From contig CBDIQW010000001.1 in NCBI GenBank assembly GCA_965283955.1, positions 1,240,001 through 1,304,000 of the forward strand: a stretch of 64,000 bases of DNA, written 5' to 3'. This DNA comes from Emticicia sp965283955 (lineage in GTDB: Bacteria > Bacteroidota > Bacteroidia > Cytophagales > Spirosomataceae). Below the pieces are notes generated by a model that was given only the letters and a program-made list of their open reading frames with translations, was not told the origin of the DNA and did not search any database. The translations under genes were made by a program, and so were the position numbers. This document shows, piece by piece, positions 43,832 through 52,507 of this stretch (position 1 is the first letter of the stretch; every line of letters begins with the position of its first letter).

Positions 43832-45451
43832 ATGCTTACAGTTTCAAATATTTCGCTAAGTTTTGGTAAAAGAACTCTTTTTGAAGAGGTAAATCTCAAG
43901 TTTACGCCTGGCAACGTTTATGGGCTCATTGGAGCAAACGGTGCGGGAAAGTCAACGTTTGTAAAAATCCTTTCGGGCGACCTTGAACCGACTTCGGGTA
44001 GCGTAAGCATGGACCCAGGTGAAAGGATGTCGGTTTTGAAACAAAATCAGAATGCGTTTGATGATGACACCGTTTTGAACACGGTTGTGCGTGGAAATGA
44101 ACGTTTATCGCAAATCATTGCCGAAAAAGATGCCATTTATGCCAAAGAAGATTTTTCGGAGGAAGATGGTAATCGTGCGGCCGAATTAGAAGCAGAATTT
44201 GCCGATATGAATGGCTGGGATGCTGAATCTGATGCCGCTACTTTACTTTCGGGCTTAGGAATCAAGGAAGATTCACACTATACGTTGATGGCCGATATGA
44301 ATCCTTCCGATAAAGTAAGGGTATTGTTAGCGCAAGCCTTATTTGGTAATCCTGATATCTTGTTATTGGATGAGCCTACCAACGGCTTAGATATCGAATC
44401 TATTTTATGGCTCGAAAATTTCTTGATGAATTTCAAGAATACGGTAATTGTTGTATCTCACGACCGTCACTTCCTTGACAACGTTTGTACATACATTGCT
44501 GACCTTGATTTCAAGAAAATCTCTTTATATGGTGGAAACTACTCTTTCTGGTACGAATCAAGCCAGTTAGCAGCACGTCAGAAATCTGACCAAAACAAAA
44601 AGGCTGAGGAGAAAAAGAAAGAATTGGAAGAATTTATTCGTCGTTTTTCTGCCAACGTGGCCAAGTCAAAGCAAGCTACTGCTCGTCAGAAAATGATTGA
44701 AAAATTGAATATTGAGCAAATTCAGCCATCTTCACGTAAATATCCGTATATCGGATTTAAACCAGAGCGTGAAGTAGGCGACCAAATTTTATTGGTTGAA
44801 AACCTTAGCTATAAGCTCGAAGACGGCACTTATTTATTTAAAGATTTGAGTTTTCAAGTAAGTCGTGGCGAGAAAATCGCATTTTTGAGCAAAGATGGTT
44901 TGGCAGTATCTGCTCTATTTGATATTCTTGCGGGCGAAAAACAAGCTTCAAGTGGTAGTTTCAAATGGGGTATCACAATTACGCATACTTATCTTCCGAA
45001 TGATAATAGTAAGTATTTCTCAGATGGTAGCCTTGACTTAGTTGATTGGCTTAGACAATATTCTGTAGAAAAAGATGAAACATTTATCCGTGGATTCTTG
45101 GGTAGAATGTTATTTTCGGGTGAAGAGGCTCTAAAAAAATGTACGGTACTTTCAGGAGGAGAAAAACAGCGTTGTATGTTTTCGAGAATGATGCTTTCGG
45201 GTGCAAACGTTTTAATTTTTGACGAACCAACCAACCACTTAGATTTGGAATCGATTCAGGCATTGAACAAAGGGATGGAAGATTTTCCGAGTAATATGCT
45301 GTTTACCTGCCATGACCACCAACTGACACAAACGGTTGCTACTCGTGTAATCGAACTTGCCCCTAAAGGTTTCTTGGATAAATTAAATGACTTTGATACT
45401 TACTTGACTGACGAGAAAATTAAAGCTCAACGTGATGCTTTGTATAAGTAA
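43832..45451 (+). CDS. ybiT: ABC-F type ATPase, YbiT-like, second Walker A lost
   Basis: 539 aa with two ABC domains joined by a charged linker. First domain: GANGAGKST (34-42), LLLDEPTNGLD and SHDRHF. Second domain has LSGGEKQR, FDEPTNHLD, but its P-loop is SKDGLAVSALFD near residue 350, with no GxxGxGK[ST]. The first-domain signature is also changed to MNPSDKVR. Close to the YbiT subfamily in length and in the DKLNDFDTYL tail. ABC-F proteins act on the ribosome. The degenerate second site may be true to the subfamily in Bacteroidota or peculiar to this lineage. Confidence 0.85.
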   Translation: MLTVSNISLSFGKRTLFEEVNLKFTPGNVYGLIGANGAGKSTFVKILSGDLEPTSGSVSMDPGERMSVLKQNQNAFDDDTVLNTVVRGNERLSQIIAEKDAIYAKEDFSEEDGNRAAELEAEFADMNGWDAESDAATLLSGLGIKEDSHYTLMADMNPSDKVRVLLAQALFGNPDILLLDEPTNGLDIESILWLENFLMNFKNTVIVVSHDRHFLDNVCTYIADLDFKKISLYGGNYSFWYESSQLAARQKSDQNKKAEEKKKELEEFIRRFSANVAKSKQATARQKMIEKLNIEQIQPSSRKYPYIGFKPEREVGDQILLVENLSYKLEDGTYLFKDLSFQVSRGEKIAFLSKDGLAVSALFDILAGEKQASSGSFKWGITITHTYLPNDNSKYFSDGSLDLVDWLRQYSVEKDETFIRGFLGRMLFSGEEALKKCTVLSGGEKQRCMFSRMMLSGANVLIFDEPTNHLDLESIQALNKGMEDFPSNMLFTCHDHQLTQTVATRVIELAPKGFLDKLNDFDTYLTDEKIKAQRDALYK

Positions 45452-45482
45452 TTAAGCTTCAATTTTGGCAGTTAAATATACA

Positions 45483-45517
45483 AACGTGGCATATCTTTGA
45501 GATGTGCCACGTTTTTT
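45483..45517 (+). terminator. Terminator after the ABC-F gene
   Basis: AACGTGGCATATCT-TTG-AGATGTGCCACGTT followed by TTTT. Confidence 0.88.
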
Positions 45518-45537
45518 ATACACAGATTCAAAAGGAT

Positions 45538-45822
45538 ATGCAAGACTTCACCGAAATATCACAAAACGACTTAGAAATTATTCTTTCTGACCCAAAGAGT
45601 ATATTACTTGATGTAAGAGAAATTACCGAATTTGCAGATTTTAATATCGGTGGGATAAATATACCTCCGCACGAAATCACGGAACGATTAGAAGAACTAC
45701 AACACTATTCTACAATCATTGTAGCTTGCTCAAATGGCACACGAAGCAGCATCGTAGCCCGACTTTTGACTAAAAAATTGCCAGAAAAAACTATTTTACA
45801 CTTAGAAGAAGGAATTTTTTGA
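45538..45822 (+). CDS. Single-domain rhodanese-like protein
   Basis: 94 aa from the ATG at 45538 (a frame opening at 45502 passes through the terminator). ILLDVREITEFADFNIGGINIP and the active-site loop CSNGTRS with Cys64 identify it as a sulphur-transferase domain. It is short but complete for a single-domain rhodanese. Role: sulphur transfer or cyanide detoxification, not resolved. Confidence 0.82.
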   Translation: MQDFTEISQNDLEIILSDPKSILLDVREITEFADFNIGGINIPPHEITERLEELQHYSTIIVACSNGTRSSIVARLLTKKLPEKTILHLEEGIF

Positions 45823-45824
45823 GT

Positions 45825-45915
45825 GCTGAGTTATGAATTCTGAGTTATAACGAGGCCGCCCAAGCGGTTACAATTTAACTCTAAAAAGAACTCAGAACTC
45901 AGAACCCAGAACTTT
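45825..45915. repeat. Long imperfect hairpin with GC-rich core
   Basis: GAGTTATGAATTCTGAGTT and the right arm AACTCAGAACTCAGAACCC surround the core GAGGCCGCCCAAGCGGTTA. About 90 bp. Confidence 0.6.
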
Positions 45916-45916
45916 A

Positions 45917-46036
45917 TTAAAATCCGTCGTAGTCTCTATCTTTTTTTACTAACCATTTGCCTACTGCAAAAGATAATACCATCAAAATAACAAAAAATGC
46001 AATTGCATACCAAGTAGGATATTGATAACCGAACAT
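45917..46036 (-). CDS. Tiny single-helix membrane protein (39 aa)
   Basis: ATG at 46036 to TAA at 45919-45917. Sequence starts MFGYQYPTWYAIAFFVILM and has one membrane helix (about 9-27), then the charged tail KKDRDYDGF. Compact, codon use normal, stop precedes the repeat. No family recognised. Small membrane proteins of this type often regulate transporters or oxidases, but nothing here says so. Confidence 0.5.
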   Translation of the reverse strand: MFGYQYPTWYAIAFFVILMVLSFAVGKWLVKKDRDYDGF

Positions 46037-46132
46037 AATCGTATGAAGTTTAAATTATTGACCCTGCAAAAATACAACAAAATGAAAAAGATTATAGCCT
46101 TTTTCTAAAAAAAGTTATAAAAAGGTGATGAA

Positions 46133-47785
46133 TTACTTCCCACCTTTTAAAATCGAATTATAACGTGGAATATCTTTAAATAATTTTAAAGCTTCCTGCA
46201 CTTCTTTATCACGCTCAAATGCTACAAATTTCATAGCTTTTTGGTAATAATAACGGCTCAAAATCTCAGCTTCCAGTTGCTCTTTAATATCTTCTTTATT
46301 TTTTACTAAATCTTGTTGCTTACCTTGATTGATTTTATCACGCAAAGATTTAATCTGCTCTTGCACTAAATCCAAAGAGTTTTCTTTCTTAGCCGATGCC
46401 TCCAAATTATCCAAATTACGCTCCATTGTTGTAGTATATGTAAAATCCTTACTTTTCAACCATGTGATAAAATCTTGATATTCAGCCTCGGTTAACGAGA
46501 ATTTTTCTTTTGGTTTCTGATTAGCGTGTTCAAAGTAATACTTAGTTGCGTAATCAAAAATGTAGTTTTTCTGAAGTAAGTTAACCGTAACGGCTGATAA
46601 AGTAGCTACATCAGTTTTAATATCAGGGTCAACACCACCACCATCATACACTGTACGTCCGTTTTTAGTTTTAAATGCGGTCTTTAATGAGTCTGGTACA
46701 CGTCCTACGCTACCATCTGGGTTGCGGTGGCTATAATCTAAAGCCTGAATACAACGCCCGCTTGGAATGTAATATTTGGCAGTCGTGATTTTCATTTTAG
46801 TATTGTAACTTAGGTCACGAGTGGTTTGTACTAAGCCTTTCCCAAACGAACGTTGACCAATAATTACGGCACGGTCGTAATCTTGGAGCGTTCCGCTCAC
46901 AATTTCAGAAGCTGATGCACTCATACTATTTATCAAAACTACGATTGGTATCTCAGTATCGAGCGGAGCTTCCATTGCCATGTATTTATGGTTCCATTCT
47001 GCCACTTTTCCACGAGTTTCTACAATCAATTGATCTTTTGCCAAGAAAGCATTACAGATTTCAACCGACATATTCAACAAACCGCCTGGGTTTCCACGTA
47101 AATCCAAAATTACTTTCTTCATGCCTTGCCCCTTCAATTCGGCAAAAGCTCCTTTTACTTCTTTGGCGGCAGTTGCCGTAAAATCATTAAGTTGAATATA
47201 ACCAACTTCGTCATTGATCATTCCAGAATGTGGCACGTTTGGTGTTTTCACAATATCACGCCCTACGACTAAATCAATCGGTGAATTTTGTCCGAAACGT
47301 TTTACTGACATTTTAACAGTTGTACCAGTCTGACCTTTCATCAAGCGACCAATATCAACACCTTTGCGAGTCACCACGTCTATGCCATCCACTTTTATAA
47401 TTTCGTCACCAATTTTCATACCTGCCTTATCGGCTGGCGAACCTTCGTAAATCATCACGACTACGTGTTTATTATCACGGTGCGAAACCGTTGCCCCAAT
47501 ACCATTATATTTACCAGTTGTCATGGTCATATAATCTTCGATATCATCTTCGGGGAAGAAGTTGGTATAAGGGTCGAGCTGCTTGAGCATTGACTCGATA
47601 CTCAAACGCATCGCTTTGTTTGGGTTAATTTCGTCAACGTAATAAGCGTTGAGTTCCTTAAACATTGTGGCAAAAATATCTAAGTTTTTTGCTATCTCGA
47701 AATAGCGGTCATCGAACTTAAATGCTACAAACGGAATCGTGACAACGGCCAAAGCAATTAAAGTAAATCTGCGTAGGTTTTTCAT
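46133..47785 (-). CDS. ctpA: C-terminal processing protease (S41 family, PDZ domain)
   Basis: 550 aa, periplasmic: N-terminal hydrophobic segment (FTLIALAVVTIPFVAF), S41 N-terminal region with DPYTNFFPED, PDZ domain (about 85-165), and catalytic part with the SASASE motif (289-294) and the general-base Lys316 in SFGKGLVQT. It trims C-termini of periplasmic proteins. The last 110 residues are a charged helical extension (LDNLEASAKKEN...). Start ATG at 47785. Confidence 0.94.
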   Translation of the reverse strand: MKNLRRFTLIALAVVTIPFVAFKFDDRYFEIAKNLDIFATMFKELNAYYVDEINPNKAMRLSIESMLKQLDPYTNFFPEDDIEDYMTMTTGKYNGIGATVSHRDNKHVVVMIYEGSPADKAGMKIGDEIIKVDGIDVVTRKGVDIGRLMKGQTGTTVKMSVKRFGQNSPIDLVVGRDIVKTPNVPHSGMINDEVGYIQLNDFTATAAKEVKGAFAELKGQGMKKVILDLRGNPGGLLNMSVEICNAFLAKDQLIVETRGKVAEWNHKYMAMEAPLDTEIPIVVLINSMSASASEIVSGTLQDYDRAVIIGQRSFGKGLVQTTRDLSYNTKMKITTAKYYIPSGRCIQALDYSHRNPDGSVGRVPDSLKTAFKTKNGRTVYDGGGVDPDIKTDVATLSAVTVNLLQKNYIFDYATKYYFEHANQKPKEKFSLTEAEYQDFITWLKSKDFTYTTTMERNLDNLEASAKKENSLDLVQEQIKSLRDKINQGKQQDLVKNKEDIKEQLEAEILSRYYYQKAMKFVAFERDKEVQEALKLFKDIPRYNSILKGGK

Positions 47786-47929
47786 ATATAATGAGTGAAT
47801 GAGCGAATTATGAATGAGTGAATATTAAAAACTACTCATCTTTGTTAACAATGTTATTTTGAATATTAAACGCAAAAACTTGACCAAAAGATGTTCTTTA
47901 TTAGTGATTTTATTCTAAACTAAGTTCTA

Positions 47930-47960
47930 AACCTGTAAGGTTTTGCTAACCTTGCAGGTT
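47930..47960. repeat. Inverted repeat AACCTGTAAGGTT after the phosphatase gene
   Basis: AACCTGTAAGGTT pairs with AACCTTGCAGGTT. It is close to the stop of the histidine phosphatase and may act as a weak terminator. Confidence 0.6.
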
Positions 47961-47967
47961 TTTATCT

Positions 47968-48471
47968 TTATTGAGGTGAAGTTTTTCCGTAAGTTTTTGC
48001 AAAGAAACGCATTTTTCGGACTGGAAAAAACTGCCGCTTGACAATATACAAATTATCAAAATCATTATCGGGAATATCAGCTCGGAGTGTATCACGCTCA
48101 AACAAGCCATTGACCACGTATTTTGTCGTATTGCTATGCCCCACAACCAGCACATTTTTACCTCTAAATTTCTTTAACTTTTCGATAAAAACTCGCATCG
48201 AATCGGCTGGACTGGCAGCGTAAATCTTGGTTATTAAACCTTTAGAATCGGCTAAAGGTTTAGCAGTATTTTTGGTTCGTAAATAATTGGTCGAATAAAT
48301 CTCCGAAATTCCTTTATTGACCAATTCTTTTTTCAAATCTTCGGCTCTTTCTTGCCCCAAAACACTCAATGGCGGATTGGCCGAATTATCAACTTTTTCG
48401 CCATGACGAATCACATAAAATGTTGATTGACAAGAAGTTAAAAACAATAATCCACAAATAATTTTTTTCAT
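47968..48471 (-). CDS. Histidine phosphatase lipoprotein
   Basis: 167 aa. Lipobox LTSC (Cys14) after a signal peptide, then VIRHGEK with catalytic His23 (RHGE 22-25) and the second catalytic VGHSNTTKY region. Phosphoglycerate-mutase-like fold, likely a periplasmic phosphatase. Substrate unknown. Confidence 0.85.
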   Translation of the reverse strand: MKKIICGLLFLTSCQSTFYVIRHGEKVDNSANPPLSVLGQERAEDLKKELVNKGISEIYSTNYLRTKNTAKPLADSKGLITKIYAASPADSMRVFIEKLKKFRGKNVLVVGHSNTTKYVVNGLFERDTLRADIPDNDFDNLYIVKRQFFPVRKMRFFAKTYGKTSPQ

Positions 48472-48602
48472 AATTTCAATTATTTTTACTTTTTCTCAGA
48501 TGATAATCACACATTTTATTTTTAAATCAAATCTATGCCGAAGATGCGAAACTATTGGTTTGTAGCTTCAATTATAAATTTTAAAATTCCGATAAAAATG
48601 TG

Positions 48603-48610
48603 TATCTTTA
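48603..48610 (+). promoter_or_regulatory. Weak -7-like element before gyrB
   Basis: TATCTTTA, one mismatch from TAnnTTTG, about 93 nt before the gyrB ATG. The rest of 48472-48702 is AT-rich with no gene. Confidence 0.3.
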
Positions 48611-48702
48611 CAACTAAAATAACACTAAAAACTGTGAGTATCAAAGTTAAGATATTCTATTCAGATAAATTCTGATAGTTAAATTTTTATAAAAAATAAA
48701 TT

Positions 48703-50677
48703 ATGGCAGAAAATCAAGAAGGCTTAGAGCCTCAGAAGTCAAAAGCAGATTATGGTGCTGAGAATATTCAGGTACTTGAAGGATTAGAGGCAGTAAGAAA
48801 ACGTCCAGCCATGTACATTGGCGACATCAGTGCGAAGGGTCTTCACCATCTAATCTGGGAGGTAGTTGACAACTCTATTGATGAAGCTCTGGCAGGGCAT
48901 TGCGACACAATCAATGTAACAATCAATGAAGACAATTCGGTAACAGTAAAAGATAATGGACGTGGTATTCCTACTGGAATGCACTCAAAAGAGAAAAAAT
49001 CAGCCCTCGAAGTTGTAATGACTGTACTTCACGCTGGGGGTAAATTCGATAAAGATACATATAAAGTTTCAGGTGGTTTACACGGTGTGGGGGTTTCCTG
49101 CGTGAATGCTCTTTCGACCCACCTACGAGTAGAAGTACACAGAGAAGGAAAGATTTTTGAGCAAGAATATAGCATCGGAAAGCCACTTTATCCAGTTCGA
49201 GAAATCGGTACGGCCGATGATACTGGTACACAAGTTACTTTCAAGCCAGATGGCAGCATTTTTACGGTAACAGAGTACAAATACGAAACCGTTGCCAATC
49301 GTTTACGTGAATTATCTTTCTTGAATAAAGGAATCACTATTATCTTAACAGATTTACGTGAAATTGATGATGATGGACAAGCCTTAACTGATACTTTTAA
49401 ATCAGAAGGTGGTTTGGCTGAATTTGTTTCGTATATTGATGCAGGTCGTGAGCGTTTGATTCCTGAACCGATGTTTATGGAAGGCATCAAAGATGGTGTA
49501 CCTGTTGATGTTGCGATGCTTTATAATACTGGTTACAGCGAAAACGTAGCTTCGTTTGTAAATAATATCAATACCCACGAAGGTGGAACACACGTGTCAG
49601 GTTTCCGTATGGCCCTTACTCGTACATTGAAAAATTACGCTGAAAAATCGGGTATTCTGGCTAAAGAAAAAATCGAAATCAGTGGCGATGACTTCCGTGA
49701 AGGTTTAACAGCCGTCATTTCGGTAAAAGTTGCTGAACCGCAATTTGAAGGCCAAACAAAAACCAAACTCGGTAACAGCGAAGTAACAACGGCTGTGAGT
49801 TCGTGCGTAGCTCAAATGCTCGAAAACTATTTAGAAGAACATCCGAAAGAAGCTCGTATCATTGTTGATAAAGTGATTTTAGCAGCCAAAGCACGTATTG
49901 CCGCTAAAAAGGCACGTGAAATGGTACAACGTAAAAATGTTTTAGTAGGAAGCGGTTTGCCAGGAAAATTGGCTGACTGTTCGGAATCTGACCCAACGAT
50001 TTGTGAAGTTTACTTGGTTGAGGGAGACTCGGCGGGTGGTTCGGCAAAACAAGGTCGTAATCGTGCCTACCAAGCTATTTTGCCTTTACGTGGTAAGATT
50101 CTCAACGTTGAGAAAGCACAAGAATTTAAGATTTACGAAAACGAAGAGATTAAAAATATCTTTACTGCATTGGGTGTGCAAATCGGTCGACGATGGTGAT
50201 GAGCGTGCATTGAATACGGATAAACTGCGCTATCACAAGATCATCATCATGACCGATGCCGATGTGGACGGCTCCCACATTCGTACGTTGATTCTGACGT
50301 TCTTCTACCGTTATATGAAAGAGTTGATTGAGAAAGGATATATTTATATTGCTCAGCCACCTTTGTATTTGGTAAAGAAGGGAAAAGACGAAGAATATTG
50401 CTGGACAGAAGAACAACGAGAAATTGCGGTGAAGCGTTTAGCAGGTGGAGGAAAAGAAGAAAATGTTGGGATTCAACGTTACAAAGGTTTGGGAGAAATG
50501 AACCCAGAGCAACTTTGGGAAACAACCATGCGACCAGACAAACGTACGTTAAAGCAAGTAACCGTTGAATCGGCTGCCGAAGCAGACCACTTATTTGCTA
50601 TGCTAATGGGAGATGAAGTTGGCCCACGTCGTGATTTCATTGAGCGTAATGCCAAATATGCTAAGGTTGATATTTAA
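48703..50677 (+). CDS. gyrB: DNA gyrase subunit B, frame broken near residue 495
   Basis: First frame: GLEAVRKRPAMYIGD, NSIDEALAGHCD, KDNGRGIPTGMH and HAGGKFDKDTYKVSGGLHGVG (ATPase), then TOPRIM VEGDSAGGSAKQGRNR. It stops after GVQIGRRW. The second frame carries YHKIIIMTDADVDGSHIRTL (Mg2+-binding DxD) to the end RRDFIERNAKYAKVDI. The join lies near 50188-50195; one extra base (or two missing) explains it. The full gene would be about 657 aa, the usual length. It is essential, so a sequence error is likely. Confidence 0.95.
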
Positions 50678-50717
50678 GCCCCTCCCAACCCTCCCCGATG
50701 GGGAGGGCTTTTTTTTG
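50678..50717 (+). terminator. GC-rich palindrome acting as the gyrB terminator
   Basis: AACCCTCCCC-GAT-GGGGAGGG followed by eight T. It belongs to the AGCCCC/GATGGGG repeat type but ends in a T run, so it should terminate gyrB. Confidence 0.75.
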
Positions 50718-50746
50718 TATTCCTAACCTTAATCTTGTTTCATAAT

Positions 50747-51286
50747 ATGAAAAAAATTATCCTTCTTCTTATTTTTTGCTCCTCCATCGGGGGTTGGGGG
50801 GCTTTCGCTCAGAAAAAAATATATCCACTTATCAAAAGTGGCGGTGGAATGTTTGAAGTGCCAGAAGCTACACCCATAGTTGATAAGAAAATGAAATATA
50901 AGCTAATTGTTGATTTATCTAAGGCTTCAGATAAACCTGACTCTGTGAATTCAGCACTTGATAAATTGGCTCGCTTAGTAAATGCTCATATTGAAGCAGG
51001 TGTTCCGAAAGAAAATATTGATGTGATTGGCGTATTTCACTTTTTGGGAACTCCTATAATTTTAGAGGACGAAGCCTATAAAAAGAAGTTTGGTATGGCA
51101 AATCCCAATACGGCTTTGATTAATGAATTGGGCAAGAATGGTGTGCGTTTTTTCGTCTGTGGGCAATCGCTTCGAGCAAGAAAATTAGTCGATGAAAAAC
51201 GCAATGAAAATATAAAAGTAGCCCAATCGGCCTTGATAACTTTCAGCACTTTTCAGAATAAGGGTTATTCTTTGATTTTGCCGTAA
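50747..51286 (+). CDS. Exported DsrE-like protein (179 aa)
   Basis: ATG at 50747 (an earlier frame opening at 50735 is not needed). Signal peptide MKKIILLLIFCSSIGGWGAF then AQ; its residues 11-20 (CSSIGGWGAF) are encoded by a GC-rich palindromic repeat. The mature part shows the DsrE/DsrF pattern: KYKLIVDLSKA, ARLVNAHIEAGVPKENIDVIGVFH, and GVRFFVCGQSLRARKL with a single Cys. Sulphur-relay or structural role unknown. Confidence 0.8.
   Translation: MKKIILLLIFCSSIGGWGAFAQKKIYPLIKSGGGMFEVPEATPIVDKKMKYKLIVDLSKASDKPDSVNSALDKLARLVNAHIEAGVPKENIDVIGVFHFLGTPIILEDEAYKKKFGMANPNTALINELGKNGVRFFVCGQSLRARKLVDEKRNENIKVAQSALITFSTFQNKGYSLILP
50779..50804 (-). repeat. GC-rich palindromic repeat inside a signal peptide
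   Basis: On the minus strand AAGCCCCCCAACCCCCGATG then GAGGAG, nearly the same as the intergenic copy at 8822-8848. It supplies ten codons of the DsrE-like signal peptide. Confidence 0.75.
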
Positions 51287-51287
51287 A

Positions 51288-51370
51288 AACGTAGAGCCGT
51301 TGCATGCAACGGCTCATATCATAAAATATATTGTCCCAAATTTAAGACGTTGCAGTACAACGTCTCTACG
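51288..51370. repeat. Composite GTAGAG/CTCTAC palindromic element
   Basis: A 22-nt perfect palindrome at 51294-51315 (GAGCCGTTGCA and complement) and a second hairpin AGACGTTGCAGTACAACGTCT-type at about 51345-51365, bounded by CGTAGAG and CTCTACG. It fills the gap between convergent genes. Confidence 0.75.
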
Positions 51371-51376
51371 AAATTC

Positions 51377-52336
51377 TCAAAAAACTTGTCTCGCCACAGC
51401 CATTGTTGTATCTGACTTGCTCATGGTATAGAAATGCAAGGCAGGTACTCCAAAATCAATCAATTCACGACATTGTTGAATCGACCACTCGATACCCAAT
51501 TGCTTAGCTTGTTTATCGTTTTCGCAAGCCAAAACCTCTTTTCTGAACGCCTCTGGCATATCTAAATAGAATAATCTTGGCAAAATATCTAATTGCTTTT
51601 TGGTAGCCAGCACTTTCAAACCTGGAATAATCGGAATCGTGATGCCTTCAGCACGACATTTATTTACGAAGTCAAAGTATTTTTGGTTATCAAAAAACAT
51701 TTGAGTTACTACGTAATCTGCTCCTGCCGCAACTTTACGCTTCAGGTTTTCCATATCTTGGTCTAAGTCAGTTGCTTCAAAATGTTTTTCGGGGTAAGCA
51801 GCCACACCAATACAAAAATCGCTGGCATTCAAATACTCAGAATCTTCGTGCAAATATTTGCCATTATTCATATCTTTTATCTGCGAAACCAGTTCATTGG
51901 CAAACTGATGACCATCTTTTTTTGCTTTGAAGGTATCATAAGGTTTCGCAAAATCGCCTCTGAGGGCCAATACATTATCAATTCCTAAATAATTTAGGTC
52001 AATTAATAAATCTTCAGTATCATCTTTTGTAAAACCTCCACAAAGTACGTGCGGTACAGGGTCAATTTTAAAACGATGCATGATTGACGAACAAATTCCG
52101 ACAGTTCCAGGGCGTTTACGAGTACGCACTTCCTTGATTGTGCCATCTGGTAATTGCTTCGTAAAATATTCTTCACGGTGAAAAGTAACATCAATAAAAG
52201 GAGGTTTCAATTCCATCATTGGCTCAATAGCATTCAAGAGGTCATTGATATTTGTGCCTTTGGTTGGCGGAATGATTTCAATCGAAAAAATTGGTTTTCC
52301 GTTATTACTCTTTAAATGTTCGGTTACTTTTGCCAT
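51377..52336 (-). CDS. metF: Methylenetetrahydrofolate reductase
   Basis: 319 aa. FSIEIIPPTKG (flavin/folate barrel start), PFIDVTFHREEYF, GICSSIMHRFKIDPVPHVLCGG and YVVTQMFFDNQKYFDFV are typical. It makes 5-methyl-THF for methionine synthesis. A TTG at 52372 would add 12 codons, but it forms the last bases of the -7 element, so the ATG at 52336 is the start. Confidence 0.94.
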   Translation of the reverse strand: MAKVTEHLKSNNGKPIFSIEIIPPTKGTNINDLLNAIEPMMELKPPFIDVTFHREEYFTKQLPDGTIKEVRTRKRPGTVGICSSIMHRFKIDPVPHVLCGGFTKDDTEDLLIDLNYLGIDNVLALRGDFAKPYDTFKAKKDGHQFANELVSQIKDMNNGKYLHEDSEYLNASDFCIGVAAYPEKHFEATDLDQDMENLKRKVAAGADYVVTQMFFDNQKYFDFVNKCRAEGITIPIIPGLKVLATKKQLDILPRLFYLDMPEAFRKEVLACENDKQAKQLGIEWSIQQCRELIDFGVPALHFYTMSKSDTTMAVARQVF

Positions 52337-52369
52337 TTTATAAAAGAAAGTTTTATCCTTATTTTTCGA

Positions 52370-52399
52370 CAAAAATAGATATATTATTTATTAAAACAA
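52370..52399 (-). promoter_or_regulatory. Promoter of metF
   Basis: Minus strand: TTG (52399-52397), 19 nt, TATTTTTG (52377-52370). Perfect consensus, leader about 27 nt. Confidence 0.78.
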
Positions 52400-52507
52400 A
52401 TTTTTATAGTTATTTTATCTAATATTATAGCCTTATGTAGTTATATTATTTTTACGTATAATAACAAAAATCAAATCGAAAAAATGACCATTTCTAATGG
52501 AAATGCC

